This document shows positions 1 through 7,465 of a DNA stretch of 64,000 nucleotides, one piece after another. The DNA comes from Massilia oculi (GTDB lineage: Bacteria; Pseudomonadota; Gammaproteobacteria; Burkholderiales; Burkholderiaceae_D), in the NCBI RefSeq assembly GCF_003143515.1, contig NZ_CP029343.1:1674001-1738000 (forward strand), given 5' to 3'. The notes below the pieces were generated by a model that was given only the letters and a program-made list of their open reading frames with translations, searched no databases and was not told where the DNA came from. Numbering within the stretch: position 1 is the first letter of the stretch; every line of letters starts with the position of its first letter. The position numbers and the translations under genes are program-made.

Positions 1-270
1 CACCAGCAGCGCCACGGCGGCGCCGAACACGGTCGACAGGGCGTTCTCCATGGCGCCCTCGGCGCCCAGCGGCGCGAACACCAGCCGGAACAGGTGGCGC
101 ATGTCTTCCAGGTAGGTCGGCGCCATCAGCGAGAACAGCTTGAGGCTGATCAGGATGCCGACCGCGGTCGCCAGGTCGCGCGAGCGCACCACCTGCCCTT
201 CCTGGCGCGCCTTCCTGAGCTTCTGGGCCGAGGGCTTTTCGGTCTTGTCGCCGCTGCTGTTATCCGCCAC
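1..270 (-). CDS. flhB: FlhB, flagellar export apparatus protein (partial, 5' end only)
   Basis: This is the N-terminal 90 codons of FlhB; the gene continues past the window's left edge. FlhB is the inner-membrane export-gate component that switches substrate class from rod/hook to filament. The start is a GTG that overlaps the end of fliR by 11 bases. The opening residues carry the family signature T-E-K-P followed by KLRKARQEGQVVRSRDL, then a first membrane segment near residues 33-50. The autocleavage NPTH site would lie outside the window. Translational coupling to fliR is likely. It was missed as an ORF because it has no stop and no ATG inside the window. Confidence 0.93.
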   Translation of the reverse strand, partial: MADNSSGDKTEKPSAQKLRKARQEGQVVRSRDLATAVGILISLKLFSLMAPTYLEDMRHLFRLVFAPLGAEGAMENALSTVFGAAVALLV

Positions 271-1051
271 GGGCCATCCTCATCTGCTCGGTGATCATCT
301 CGAGCACCTGGTTGGTCATCGCGACGTAGTGTTCAGGGATGAAGCGCACCAGCTGCACCAGCATCAGGAGGCCGAAGATCGTCACCAGCGCGAAACCCAG
401 CGAGAACAGGTTCAGGCTGGGCGCGACACGGTTCAGGAAACCGAAGCCCATCTGCACCACGATGGTGGAAAACACGATCGGCAGCGCCAGCAGCATCGCG
501 GCCGAGAACACCCAGCCGACGTTGAACGCCACCGCCTCGAGCAGCATCGGCTGGACGCCGGAACCGACCGGCCAGGCGTGGAAGCTCTGGCCCAGCACCG
601 CCACCAGCACCAGGTGGCCGTCGATGGCGAAGAACACCAGCATCGCCACCAGCGACATCAGGCCCGAGATCACGTCCGAGACCTGGCCGTTGACGGGATC
701 GTTCATCTGGGCCATCGAAAAGCCGATCTGGCTCGAGGCCAGGAAGCCGAGCATGGTGACCGCCGCCATCGCGAACTGCAGGGCCAGGCCCAGCACGCCG
801 CCGATCACGGCCTGCTCGAACATCGCGACCACGCCGGCCAGCGAGAACGGGTCGGGCATGGCGCCGCCCGCGCGAGTGGTCAGGGGCAGCATCAGGAACG
901 ACAGCACCAGCGCCAGCAGCGCGCGCACCGGCATCGGGATCGCGCCGTCGCCCATCACCGGGGCGGTGACCATCATCGCCATGATGCGGCAGAACGGCCA
1001 CCACAGGGCGCCGATCAGCGGCAGGAGGAAGCCGAACAGCTCGATGCCCAT
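260..1051 (-). CDS. fliR: FliR, flagellar export gate protein
   Basis: FliR is an integral membrane part of the flagellar type III export gate, assembling with FliP and FliQ into the helical export channel. The 263-residue length is typical for the family. The protein is almost entirely hydrophobic helices, including a segment around residues 60-120 with PxPxRALLALVLSFLMLP and a conserved GFxNRxAPSxNxFSLGF stretch near residues 200-225. It directly abuts fliQ with no spacing and its last codons overlap the flhB start, so the order fliP-Q-R-flhB is that of a standard export operon. Confidence 0.95.
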   Translation of the reverse strand: MGIELFGFLLPLIGALWWPFCRIMAMMVTAPVMGDGAIPMPVRALLALVLSFLMLPLTTRAGGAMPDPFSLAGVVAMFEQAVIGGVLGLALQFAMAAVTMLGFLASSQIGFSMAQMNDPVNGQVSDVISGLMSLVAMLVFFAIDGHLVLVAVLGQSFHAWPVGSGVQPMLLEAVAFNVGWVFSAAMLLALPIVFSTIVVQMGFGFLNRVAPSLNLFSLGFALVTIFGLLMLVQLVRFIPEHYVAMTNQVLEMITEQMRMARGG

Positions 1052-1321
1052 TCAACCCACCAGGGTCGCGGCGCGCTGGAACACCGACACGCAGTAATCC
1101 ATCAACTTGGAGGTCATCCAGTGGCCGGCCAGGATCACCGCCAGCAAGGTCACCAGCAGGCGCGGCAGGAAGCTCAGGGTCTGCTCGTTGATCTGGGTCG
1201 CGGCCTGGAACAGCGCCACCACCAGGCCCATGATCAGGCCCGGGATGACCAGCACCATCACCAGCAGCATCACGATCTGCAGAGCCTCGACCACCAGGTC
1301 GACGGCGATATCGGGACTCAT
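1052..1321 (-). CDS. fliQ: FliQ, flagellar export gate protein
   Basis: FliQ is a small membrane protein with two transmembrane helices that surrounds the FliP/FliR export pore. At 89 residues the length matches the family exactly. The sequence shows two hydrophobic stretches (about 15-40 and 52-72) separated by the conserved polar loop QAATQINEQTLSFLPRLL. Its stop codon is immediately followed by the fliR start, and fliP ends 21 bases upstream. Confidence 0.96.
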   Translation of the reverse strand: MSPDIAVDLVVEALQIVMLLVMVLVIPGLIMGLVVALFQAATQINEQTLSFLPRLLVTLLAVILAGHWMTSKLMDYCVSVFQRAATLVG

Positions 1322-1342
1322 GTCTCGTCTCTCCCGGATTCG

Positions 1343-2104
1343 CTAATAGCCGTGGATGCTGCCGACCAGGGTGCTGACGGTGAGCGTCCAGCCGTCGACC
1401 AGCACGAACAGCAGCAGCTTGAACGGCAGCGAGATCACCAGCGGCGACAGCATCATCATGCCCATCGCCATCAGCACCGAGGCCACCACCAGGTCGATGA
1501 TCAGGAACGGGATAAACAGCATGGCCCCGATCTGGAACGCGGTCTTCAGCTCGGACAGCACGAAGGCGGCCAGCTTGACCGGGAAGCTGTGCGCCTGCGG
1601 CTGGGCGTGCAGCGGCTCGCCCGCCAGGCGCGCGACCTGGCTGAGCGAGGCCTTGCTGGTCTGGGCCAGCATGAAGCGCGAGATCGGCCCTTCGGCGATG
1701 CGCAGCGCCTGCTCCAGGCCGATCCGGTCCTGGTCATAGGGAAGGAAGGCTTCTTTCCAGACCTGCTCGCCGACCGGACGCATCACCAGGATGGTCAGGA
1801 TCAGGGCGATGCCGGTGATGATCCGGGTCGGCAGGCCCTGCTGCAGGCCAAGGGCCTGGCGCAGCAGCGACAGCACGATGACGAAGCGGGTGAAGCAGGT
1901 CATCATCATGATCATCACGGGCAGCAGCCCGAGCAGGGTCATGATGACCAGGATCTGCGACTTGACGGTCATTCCCGAGCTGGTGGCGTCGGCGCCGGGG
2001 ATCACCCCGGCCAGCAGGTCCTGGTTCTGGGCCAGCGCCGGCGCCGAGGCCAGCAGGCCGTACAGCAGCAGCGCGCCAGCGGCCGCGCGCGCGCCGCGCG
2101 TCAT
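1343..2104 (-). CDS. fliP: FliP, flagellar export gate protein
   Basis: FliP forms the core of the export pore in the inner membrane. I take the ATG at 2104 as start because it gives a clean 253-residue protein with a cleavable signal peptide ending near ALAQ at residue 26, which FliP characteristically has, and an ATGA overlap with fliN. A longer reading frame upstream merely runs through fliN. Conserved stretches include MMTCFTRFVIVLSLLRQALG and LAAFVLSELKTAFQIGAMLFIPFLIIDLVV. There is no fliO between fliN and fliP, unlike the usual fliN-fliO-fliP order. Confidence 0.95.
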   Translation of the reverse strand: MTRGARAAAGALLLYGLLASAPALAQNQDLLAGVIPGADATSSGMTVKSQILVIMTLLGLLPVMIMMMTCFTRFVIVLSLLRQALGLQQGLPTRIITGIALILTILVMRPVGEQVWKEAFLPYDQDRIGLEQALRIAEGPISRFMLAQTSKASLSQVARLAGEPLHAQPQAHSFPVKLAAFVLSELKTAFQIGAMLFIPFLIIDLVVASVLMAMGMMMLSPLVISLPFKLLLFVLVDGWTLTVSTLVGSIHGY

Positions 2105-2457
2105 GGCGCGAGCATGTCCAGGTTCAGGCCGTCCAGGTCGATCACCTTCAAGCCGTACTGCTCGCCCGCGACCACCACCTCGGCGCGCCCGATCGGGGTG
2201 CCGTTGACCTTGATCACCAGCGGCTCGCCGGCCAGCGAATCGAGCGGCAGCACCGACGACGGCTGGATCTCCATCAGCTCCTGCAGCGAGACCCGGGCCG
2301 ACCCAACCTCGAGGGTCAGGGTCACCGGGATGCGCCGCATCATCTGCGGCAGCTGGCGTGCGCCAGCGCGGCCGGCCGTGGAGGTCGGCTGCTCGGCGGC
2401 GTCCAGATCGTCGATGATCACGTCGCCAGCCAGTTGCTCGTTGAGGTTCATGTCCAT
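2101..2457 (-). CDS. fliN: FliN, flagellar C-ring protein
   Basis: FliN forms the lower part of the cytoplasmic C-ring and docks the FliH-FliI export complex. The protein has 118 residues with an acidic, variable N-terminus and a C-terminal SpoA domain (about 45-115) recognisable from IPVTLTLEVGSARVSLQEL and VNGTPIGRAEVVVAGEQYGLKV. Its start overlaps the fliM stop by one base (TAATG) and its stop overlaps the fliP start by four, so the genes are translationally coupled. Confidence 0.95.
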   Translation of the reverse strand: MDMNLNEQLAGDVIIDDLDAAEQPTSTAGRAGARQLPQMMRRIPVTLTLEVGSARVSLQELMEIQPSSVLPLDSLAGEPLVIKVNGTPIGRAEVVVAGEQYGLKVIDLDGLNLDMLAP

Positions 2458-3377
2458 TATTCGGCGTCTTCAAATGAGGTTAAACACAGCTTGCCCTTGT
2501 GTTCGGCCACCGCGGCCGTGAACAGGCGGGAATCGTCGAGCAGCACGTCGGCGCGGCCGACCGAGACCGGGATCACGTCGCCGACCTGCAGGCCGAACAG
2601 CGTGGCCAGGGTCACTTCCTTGCTCACCAGGCGGCCTTCCAGCTTCACCTGCAGGTGTGTGGCCAGCGGCTCGCGCGCCATGCGCACGGTGCCGCGCATG
2701 CCATTGCGCTCGGCCATCAGGCCCTGCAGGACGTGGGCCATCAGGCCATGGTCGGGGCTGATCCACAGCTGTCCTTCCGGCGCCGCCAGGCTGGGGTCGT
2801 CGGTATCGCGCCGTCCATACTGGGCGCGCAGCACGGCGCGGATCACCCAGCCGGCCTTGCCGGGGGCGCCCGCCGGCACGATCGAGGCCCCGGCCTTCGC
2901 CTGCTGTGGCGCGGCTGCCACAGCAGCACCGGCCGCCAGCAGTCCTTCGGCCACCTTCTCGTCTAGCAGCGCCGCTACTTGCTGGGCCAGCGTCGCGCCC
3001 AGCCGCTCCTCGGTCGCGGTCACGCGCTCGAGGCCCGGGTCACGCTGCGGCGCAGCGTTCGGGCCCTGGGTGCGGCGCGCATAACGGCCCTCGAGCAAGC
3101 CCAGCAACAGACCGCGCTCGAACGCGACCGCGGCCAGGCCATATGGACCGTTCACGCCCAGCCAGCGCAGGCTGCGGTCGTCGGGAGCGCGCTCGAATGC
3201 GAGGCTCTCGAGGCGGAAGGCGCCCCAGTAGCGACGGCCTCCGGGCGAGACCATCGCCGCGGCCAGCGCCTCGGCCAGGCGCGCCGCAAAGGACGGCAGC
3301 AGGTGTACAGGACGTCCCAGCAGGCAGGGGTCGAGCACCTGGAAATCGCGCGCACGGTCTGGTTGATTAATCGACAT
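2457..3377 (-). CDS. fliM: FliM-like flagellar switch protein, atypical N-terminus
   Basis: This is the C-ring switch protein, identified by its position before fliN and a C-terminal SpoA domain (LVSKEVTLATLFGLQVGDVIPVS). I choose the ATG at 3377, giving 306 residues; a longer frame starts at 3524 but adds an unlikely leader. Usual FliM proteins are about 330 residues and begin with an LSQxEIDALL-type peptide that binds phosphorylated CheY. No such motif is visible from either start, and the middle domain lacks an obvious GGxG loop and is Ala-rich. The motor may therefore not respond to CheY in the normal way. Divergence in the middle domain makes the family call less certain than for its neighbours. 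Confidence 0.85.
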   Translation of the reverse strand: MSINQPDRARDFQVLDPCLLGRPVHLLPSFAARLAEALAAAMVSPGGRRYWGAFRLESLAFERAPDDRSLRWLGVNGPYGLAAVAFERGLLLGLLEGRYARRTQGPNAAPQRDPGLERVTATEERLGATLAQQVAALLDEKVAEGLLAAGAAVAAAPQQAKAGASIVPAGAPGKAGWVIRAVLRAQYGRRDTDDPSLAAPEGQLWISPDHGLMAHVLQGLMAERNGMRGTVRMAREPLATHLQVKLEGRLVSKEVTLATLFGLQVGDVIPVSVGRADVLLDDSRLFTAAVAEHKGKLCLTSFEDAE

Positions 3378-3432
3378 GTTTGTTGACTGAAAATTACGTT
3401 TCGATGTAAGTTTTTCATTCCCCACAGCAACA

Positions 3433-3438
3433 ATTATA
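3433..3438 (-). promoter_or_regulatory. Candidate -10 element for the fliM operon
   Basis: A perfect TATAAT on the minus strand lies about 56 bases upstream of the fliM start. No good -35 hexamer is present at 16-18 bases, so this is a weak or activator-dependent candidate. Confidence 0.35.
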
Positions 3439-3474
3439 CAGGGAACTGACCCGCCGAGACTTTGACATTCTTCT

Positions 3475-3503
3475 TTGATTTCCAACTTGCCGTACGGTAA
3501 TAT
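3475..3503 (+). promoter_or_regulatory. Candidate sigma-70 promoter for the fliE operon
   Basis: TTGATT at 3475-3480 and TAATAT at 3498-3503 are separated by 17 bases. This would leave a leader of roughly 200 bases before fliE. It is a consensus match only. Confidence 0.35.
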
Positions 3504-3705
3504 CGTGCTGTCGCACCGCAACAACTGACCCGCCTCCCTCTGGGGACAACGGCAAAAACAGTAGCTTGACGGAAGTCAGACGGCAAAAACAAACGTTCGT
3601 TCGTTGATCGGCTTTCAAGTTTTTCTGACTAAGAGCCGTTGTAAAAAGACGAAAACGTTAAATTTTTGTCGCTCTCAAACAACAACGTTTTAAATGGGAA
3701 CCACG

Positions 3706-4059
3706 ATGGCAACTGAACTTGCCGGCCTGATCCGGGCCGACCTGGCGCAACTGACCAACGACGCGAACCGCCTGGCGATCGCCCCCGCCGCCAATTCCTT
3801 CGCAGAACTGGGCGCCCATGGAGTCCGGGCCGACGCAGGTTTCTCGTTCACCCAGGTCATGAAGCAGGCCATGGACAACGTCAACGCCCAGGACCAGGCC
3901 GCCGGCGCCCGCGTGGCCGCGGTCGAATCCGGCAAAAGCGACGACCTGGTCGGCGCCATGCTGGCGAGCCAGCAGGCCAGCCTGTCGTTCTCGATGCTGA
4001 TGCAGGTTCGCAACAAGGTCATGACGGCGGTCGACGAACTGATCAAGCTCCCGGTCTGA
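3706..4059 (+). CDS. fliE: FliE, MS-ring to rod junction protein
   Basis: FliE is the small export substrate that joins the MS ring to the proximal rod. I use the ATG at 3706 (117 residues) because GGGA lies 7 bases before it; the in-frame ATG at 3694 has no ribosome-binding site. The C-terminal half has the family pattern FSFTQVMKQAMDNVN, then DLVGAMLASQQASLSFSMLMQVRNKVMTAVDELIKLPV, closely matching the conserved tail of FliE. It heads the rightward fliEFGHIJ block. Confidence 0.95.
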   Translation: MATELAGLIRADLAQLTNDANRLAIAPAANSFAELGAHGVRADAGFSFTQVMKQAMDNVNAQDQAAGARVAAVESGKSDDLVGAMLASQQASLSFSMLMQVRNKVMTAVDELIKLPV

Positions 4060-4081
4060 ACCATTCGAAAAGCGACATCTT

Positions 4082-5785
4082 GTGATCTCCTCCCTCAAGT
4101 CCGCCGTCGGCGGCAAGCTGGCCCTGCCCTCGCTGCCACCGCTGCTACGCAACAACCTGCCGCTGATGCTCGGCCTGGCCGTGGCGCTCACCGCCGCCAT
4201 CATGATGTACCTGTGGCAGGACCAGTCCAGCTACAAGCCGGTGTTCGGCGCGCGCGAAAAAGTCGTCGCCGCCGACATGATGACGGTGCTCGAAGCCGAG
4301 CAGATTCCCTATCGCGTCCACCCCGAGAGCGGCCAGGTGATGGTGCCGGCGTCCGCCCTGGGCAAGGTGCGCATGCTGCTGGCCGCCAAGGGCGTTACCG
4401 CCCAGCTGCCGGCCGGCCTGGAACTGATGGACCGCTCCGACCCGCTGGGGGTGTCGCAATTCGTGCAGGACGTGCGCTTCCGGCGCGGCCTGGAAGGCGA
4501 GCTGGCGCAAAGCATCCTGACCATGGACGCCATCGCTTCGGCGCGCGTTCACCTGGCGATCGCCAAGACCAGCTCCTTCGTCACCGCCAATACCGACGGC
4601 AACTCGGCCTCGGTGATGGTCACCGTCAAGCCGGGCCGGGCGCTGTCGAACGAACAGGTGGCCGCCGTCGTCAACCTGGTCTCGGGCAGCGTGGCCGGCC
4701 TCAAGCCGCAGCGCGTGTCGCTGGTCGACCAGGCCGGCAACCTGCTGTCGGCGCGGGTCGACCTGGCCGACGGCTTCGAAGGCGCGACCCAGGGCGACGC
4801 CGCCTCCAGGCGTTATACCGACGAGGTGCGCGCCAACGTCAACGACCTGCTGGCGCCGATCCTCGGCGTCGACAACTACAAGCTGAGCGTCACCGCCGCG
4901 GTCGACAACGACCGCATCGAGGAAACGCAGGAAAAATACGGCGAAGCGCCGAAGGTCACCAGCGAAGCGATGCGCGAGGAGATGGAGAAGAACCGCATGG
5001 CGCTGGGCGTGCCGGGCACGCTGTCGAACCGTCCGCCGGCGCCTGCCACCCCGGATGCCGAAGGCGATGCGCCGCGAGAGAACAACGACGACGGCAGCGC
5101 CCGCAAGAACGCCACCACCCGCCAGTACGCCTACGACCGCGCGATCACCCAGATCAAGCGTGAGCGCGGCCGCCTGAAGAAGTTGTCGGTGGCGGTGGTG
5201 CTGAACAATGCCAGCGCCGCCAACGGCCAGGCCTGGACCCCGGCCGAGCTGGCCAATATCAAGACCATCCTGGCCGGTGGCCTGGGCATCGACGCCGCGC
5301 GCGGCGACGTGCTGGCCGTGTCGAGCCTGAAATTCCCGGCCGCACCTAGCGCCCAGGAATGGTGGCAGGAACGCGACAACGTGGTCGACATGACCACCTA
5401 CGCCCTGTGGGCGCTGGGCGCCCTGCTCGCCTATTTCCTGCTGGCCCGCCCGCTGCTGCGCGCCGTCACCACGCGCCTGGCGCCGCAACAGCCGCCGCTC
5501 GTGCCGGCCGCTCCGGCCCTGCCGGGCAGCGGCGCTGCGGCTGCCGCCGACGCGTCCGCCACGGCGCCGGAAGGCAGGGCGGCCCTCGGCGCGCCGGACG
5601 GCGCGGCCACGGCCGCCCGCCCCGGCGCCGTGGTGCCGCTGCTGGAAAACTACGACCTGCCGCCGAGCGGTTCGGCGGTCGACGTCATGGTCGATCATTT
5701 GAAAGTCCTGGCCGGCAAGGAGCCCGAGCGCGTTGCCGAAGTCGTCAAACAATGGGTACAGAAAAAACATGGCCGACCAGAATAA
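4082..5785 (+). CDS. fliF: FliF, flagellar MS-ring protein
   Basis: FliF builds the MS ring in the inner membrane, the base for rod and C-ring assembly. The protein has 567 residues with a GTG start. A first membrane helix is near residues 28-45 (LPLMLGLAVALTAAIMMYLW), followed by ring-building motifs with SQFVQDVRFRRGLEGELAQSI, a Pro/Asp-rich loop near 305-335, and a second membrane helix near 440-460 (MTTYALWALGALLAYFLLARPLL). The cytoplasmic C-terminus that binds FliG (VDHLKVLAGKEPERVAEVVKQW) is present. It overlaps fliG by 17 bases. Confidence 0.97.
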   Translation: MISSLKSAVGGKLALPSLPPLLRNNLPLMLGLAVALTAAIMMYLWQDQSSYKPVFGAREKVVAADMMTVLEAEQIPYRVHPESGQVMVPASALGKVRMLLAAKGVTAQLPAGLELMDRSDPLGVSQFVQDVRFRRGLEGELAQSILTMDAIASARVHLAIAKTSSFVTANTDGNSASVMVTVKPGRALSNEQVAAVVNLVSGSVAGLKPQRVSLVDQAGNLLSARVDLADGFEGATQGDAASRRYTDEVRANVNDLLAPILGVDNYKLSVTAAVDNDRIEETQEKYGEAPKVTSEAMREEMEKNRMALGVPGTLSNRPPAPATPDAEGDAPRENNDDGSARKNATTRQYAYDRAITQIKRERGRLKKLSVAVVLNNASAANGQAWTPAELANIKTILAGGLGIDAARGDVLAVSSLKFPAAPSAQEWWQERDNVVDMTTYALWALGALLAYFLLARPLLRAVTTRLAPQQPPLVPAAPALPGSGAAAAADASATAPEGRAALGAPDGAATAARPGAVVPLLENYDLPPSGSAVDVMVDHLKVLAGKEPERVAEVVKQWVQKKHGRPE

Positions 5786-6794
5786 TTTCGAGGACGACGA
5801 CGCCGTCGCCCTGACCTCGGTCGAACAGGCCGCGATCGTGCTGCTGTCGATCGGCGAAGAGCAGGCGGCCGCCGTGCTGCGCTGCCTCGAGCGCGACGAA
5901 TTGATGGAGCTCACCCAGGTGATGTCGCGCATGAGCGGCATCAAGGTCGACGCCGTCAAATCGGCGCTCCAATCCTTCTTCGACGACTACCGCCAGCAGA
6001 GCGGCCTGCACGGCGCCTCGCGCAGCTACCTCAAGCGCTCGCTCGACCTGGCGCTGGGCAGCGACATCGCCAACAGCGTGCTCAACACGATCTATGGCGA
6101 CGCGATCCGCCCGATGATGGCGCGCCTGCAGTATGCCTCGCCGCGCTGGCTGGCCGAATTCGTCTCGAGCGAGCACGTGCAGATGCAGGCCGTGTTCCTG
6201 GCCTTCCTTCCGCCGGCGCTGGCGTCCCAGATCCTGGAAGCGCTGCCGGTCGAGGGTCGTGAACTGGTCTTGCTGAACATGGCGCGCCTCGACGAGATCG
6301 ACCGCGACGTGCTGCACGAACTCGAAGAGCTGGTCAATCGCTGCCTGGCCGCGCTCGATACGCAGAGCGCCAGCGTCGAGGGCGTGCGCCAGGTCGCCGA
6401 CATCCTCAACCGCCTGCAGGACAACCGCGCCGGCATGGTCGAGCTGCTGCGGGCCCACGATCCCGAGGTGGTGTCGCAGATCGAGATGTCGATGTACGAC
6501 TTCTTCATCCTGTCGCGCCAGACCGAACAGGTCATCACCCGCCTGCTCGACGACGTGCCGCTGGAACAGTGGGCGATCGCGCTCAAGGGCGCCGAGGCGC
6601 CGCTGCGCGACGCCATCCTGGCCGCCATGCCACGCCGCCAGGCCCAGAGCTTCGAAGACCTGATGCGCCGTTCGGGCCCGGTCCCGATGTCGCGCATCGA
6701 GCAGACCCGCCGCGAGATCATGGCCACCGTCAAGGAACTGGCCGACGCCGGCGAAATCGACATCCAGCTGTTTGCCGAGGCGACCGCCGAATGA
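5769..6794 (+). CDS. fliG: FliG, flagellar motor switch protein
   Basis: FliG is the rotor protein that contacts the MotA stator and transmits torque. I start at the ATG at 5769 (341 residues), inside the end of fliF. The three armadillo-like domains are recognisable: TSVEQAAIVLLSIGEEQAAAVLR at the N-terminus, a middle domain, and the C-terminal torque region with LDDVPLEQWAIALKGAEAPLRDAIL and an RRSGPVP loop. Two positions differ from the enteric pattern: the MFxFEDL-type motif reads MYDFFIL, and the GPVR arginine is proline. The other charged torque positions (K of ALKGAE, R of MPRR, E/D of FEDL) are kept. Confidence 0.95.
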   Translation: MADQNNFEDDDAVALTSVEQAAIVLLSIGEEQAAAVLRCLERDELMELTQVMSRMSGIKVDAVKSALQSFFDDYRQQSGLHGASRSYLKRSLDLALGSDIANSVLNTIYGDAIRPMMARLQYASPRWLAEFVSSEHVQMQAVFLAFLPPALASQILEALPVEGRELVLLNMARLDEIDRDVLHELEELVNRCLAALDTQSASVEGVRQVADILNRLQDNRAGMVELLRAHDPEVVSQIEMSMYDFFILSRQTEQVITRLLDDVPLEQWAIALKGAEAPLRDAILAAMPRRQAQSFEDLMRRSGPVPMSRIEQTRREIMATVKELADAGEIDIQLFAEATAE

Positions 6795-7465
6795 AGCCGT
6801 TCAGGTCCTTTCACTTCCCGCCGCTGCACCAGGTCAGCAAGGCGCGTCCGGCCGGTTCGGACGGCGTCGGCTCGACCGAGGAATGGCAGAGCGCGCTGGC
6901 CGACGGCTACCGCCAGGGACAGCGCGAAGGCTACGAGGCCGGCCTCGACCAGGGCCGCGCCGAAGGCTACCCGCGCGGCGAGGCCGAGGGCCGCGAGCGC
7001 GGAATGGAAGAAGGCCGCGCCAGCGCGCTGGCCCGTTTCGACGAGCTGGCGCGCCCGGTCGACGCCATCCTGGAAAGCCTGGGACAGCTGAAGGCCGACC
7101 TGCGCGCGGCCCAGCGCAACGAAGTGGTCGAACTGGTCGGCAAGATCGCGCGCCAGGTGATCCGCGCCGAGCTGGCGCTGCAGCCGGTCCAGTTGCTGGC
7201 CCTGGTCGAAGAAGCGCTGGCGGTGATGCCGCCGTCGCGCGACGAAGTCGAAGTGTTCATGAACCCCGAGGAACTGCGCCGGGTGCAGGAACTCGATCCC
7301 AAGCGCGCCCGCGCCTGGACCCTGCTGCCCGACCCGGCCCTGGAGCCGGGCGAGTGCCGCGTGCGCTCCGGCGACAATGAAGTCGACGCCGGCTGCCAGG
7401 GCCGCCTGAAGGCGGTGATGGAGCAGGTTCACGACCAGCTCATGACGGAAGAGCCGACGCCATGA
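6791..7465 (+). CDS. fliH: FliH, export ATPase regulator
   Basis: FliH forms the peripheral stalk that inhibits and localises the FliI ATPase. The 224-residue protein starts at an ATGA overlap with fliG. Its N-terminal half contains the family's GxxxG-type repeats (YRQGQREGYEAGLDQGRAEG and similar, residues about 40-75), which build a long helix. The C-terminal half has the V-type ATPase E-subunit-like domain (VELVGKIARQVIRAEL, ECRVRSGDNEVDAG). It overlaps fliI by four bases. Confidence 0.95.
   Translation: MKPFRSFHFPPLHQVSKARPAGSDGVGSTEEWQSALADGYRQGQREGYEAGLDQGRAEGYPRGEAEGRERGMEEGRASALARFDELARPVDAILESLGQLKADLRAAQRNEVVELVGKIARQVIRAELALQPVQLLALVEEALAVMPPSRDEVEVFMNPEELRRVQELDPKRARAWTLLPDPALEPGECRVRSGDNEVDAGCQGRLKAVMEQVHDQLMTEEPTP

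Larger units (their letters stand above)
3378..3705. other. Divergent intergenic region between fliM and fliE
   Basis: This AT-richer stretch separates the leftward fliM operon from the rightward fliE operon and must hold both promoters. I see a TATAAT on the minus strand (3433-3438) and a TTGATT-17-TAATAT pair on the plus strand (3475-3503). A weak sigma-28-like pair TCAAGTTT and GCCGTTGT lies at 3615-3642 with a 12-base rather than 11-base spacer. No sigma-54 site and no gene were seen. Lateral systems often carry a lafK regulator here; none is present. Confidence 0.6.

Noticed and set aside
140..2521. A 793-codon open frame on the plus strand antisense to fliR-fliQ-fliP-fliN
   Set aside because: Its product is His/Gln/Arg-rich with no domain, and the opposite strand encodes five recognisable, overlapping flagellar genes. 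It is a GC-rich shadow frame.
3615..3642. Possible sigma-28 promoter upstream of fliE
   Set aside because: The match to TAAAGTTT-N11-GCCGATAA is partial and the spacer is 12 rather than 11; fliE is also not usually a sigma-28 gene.
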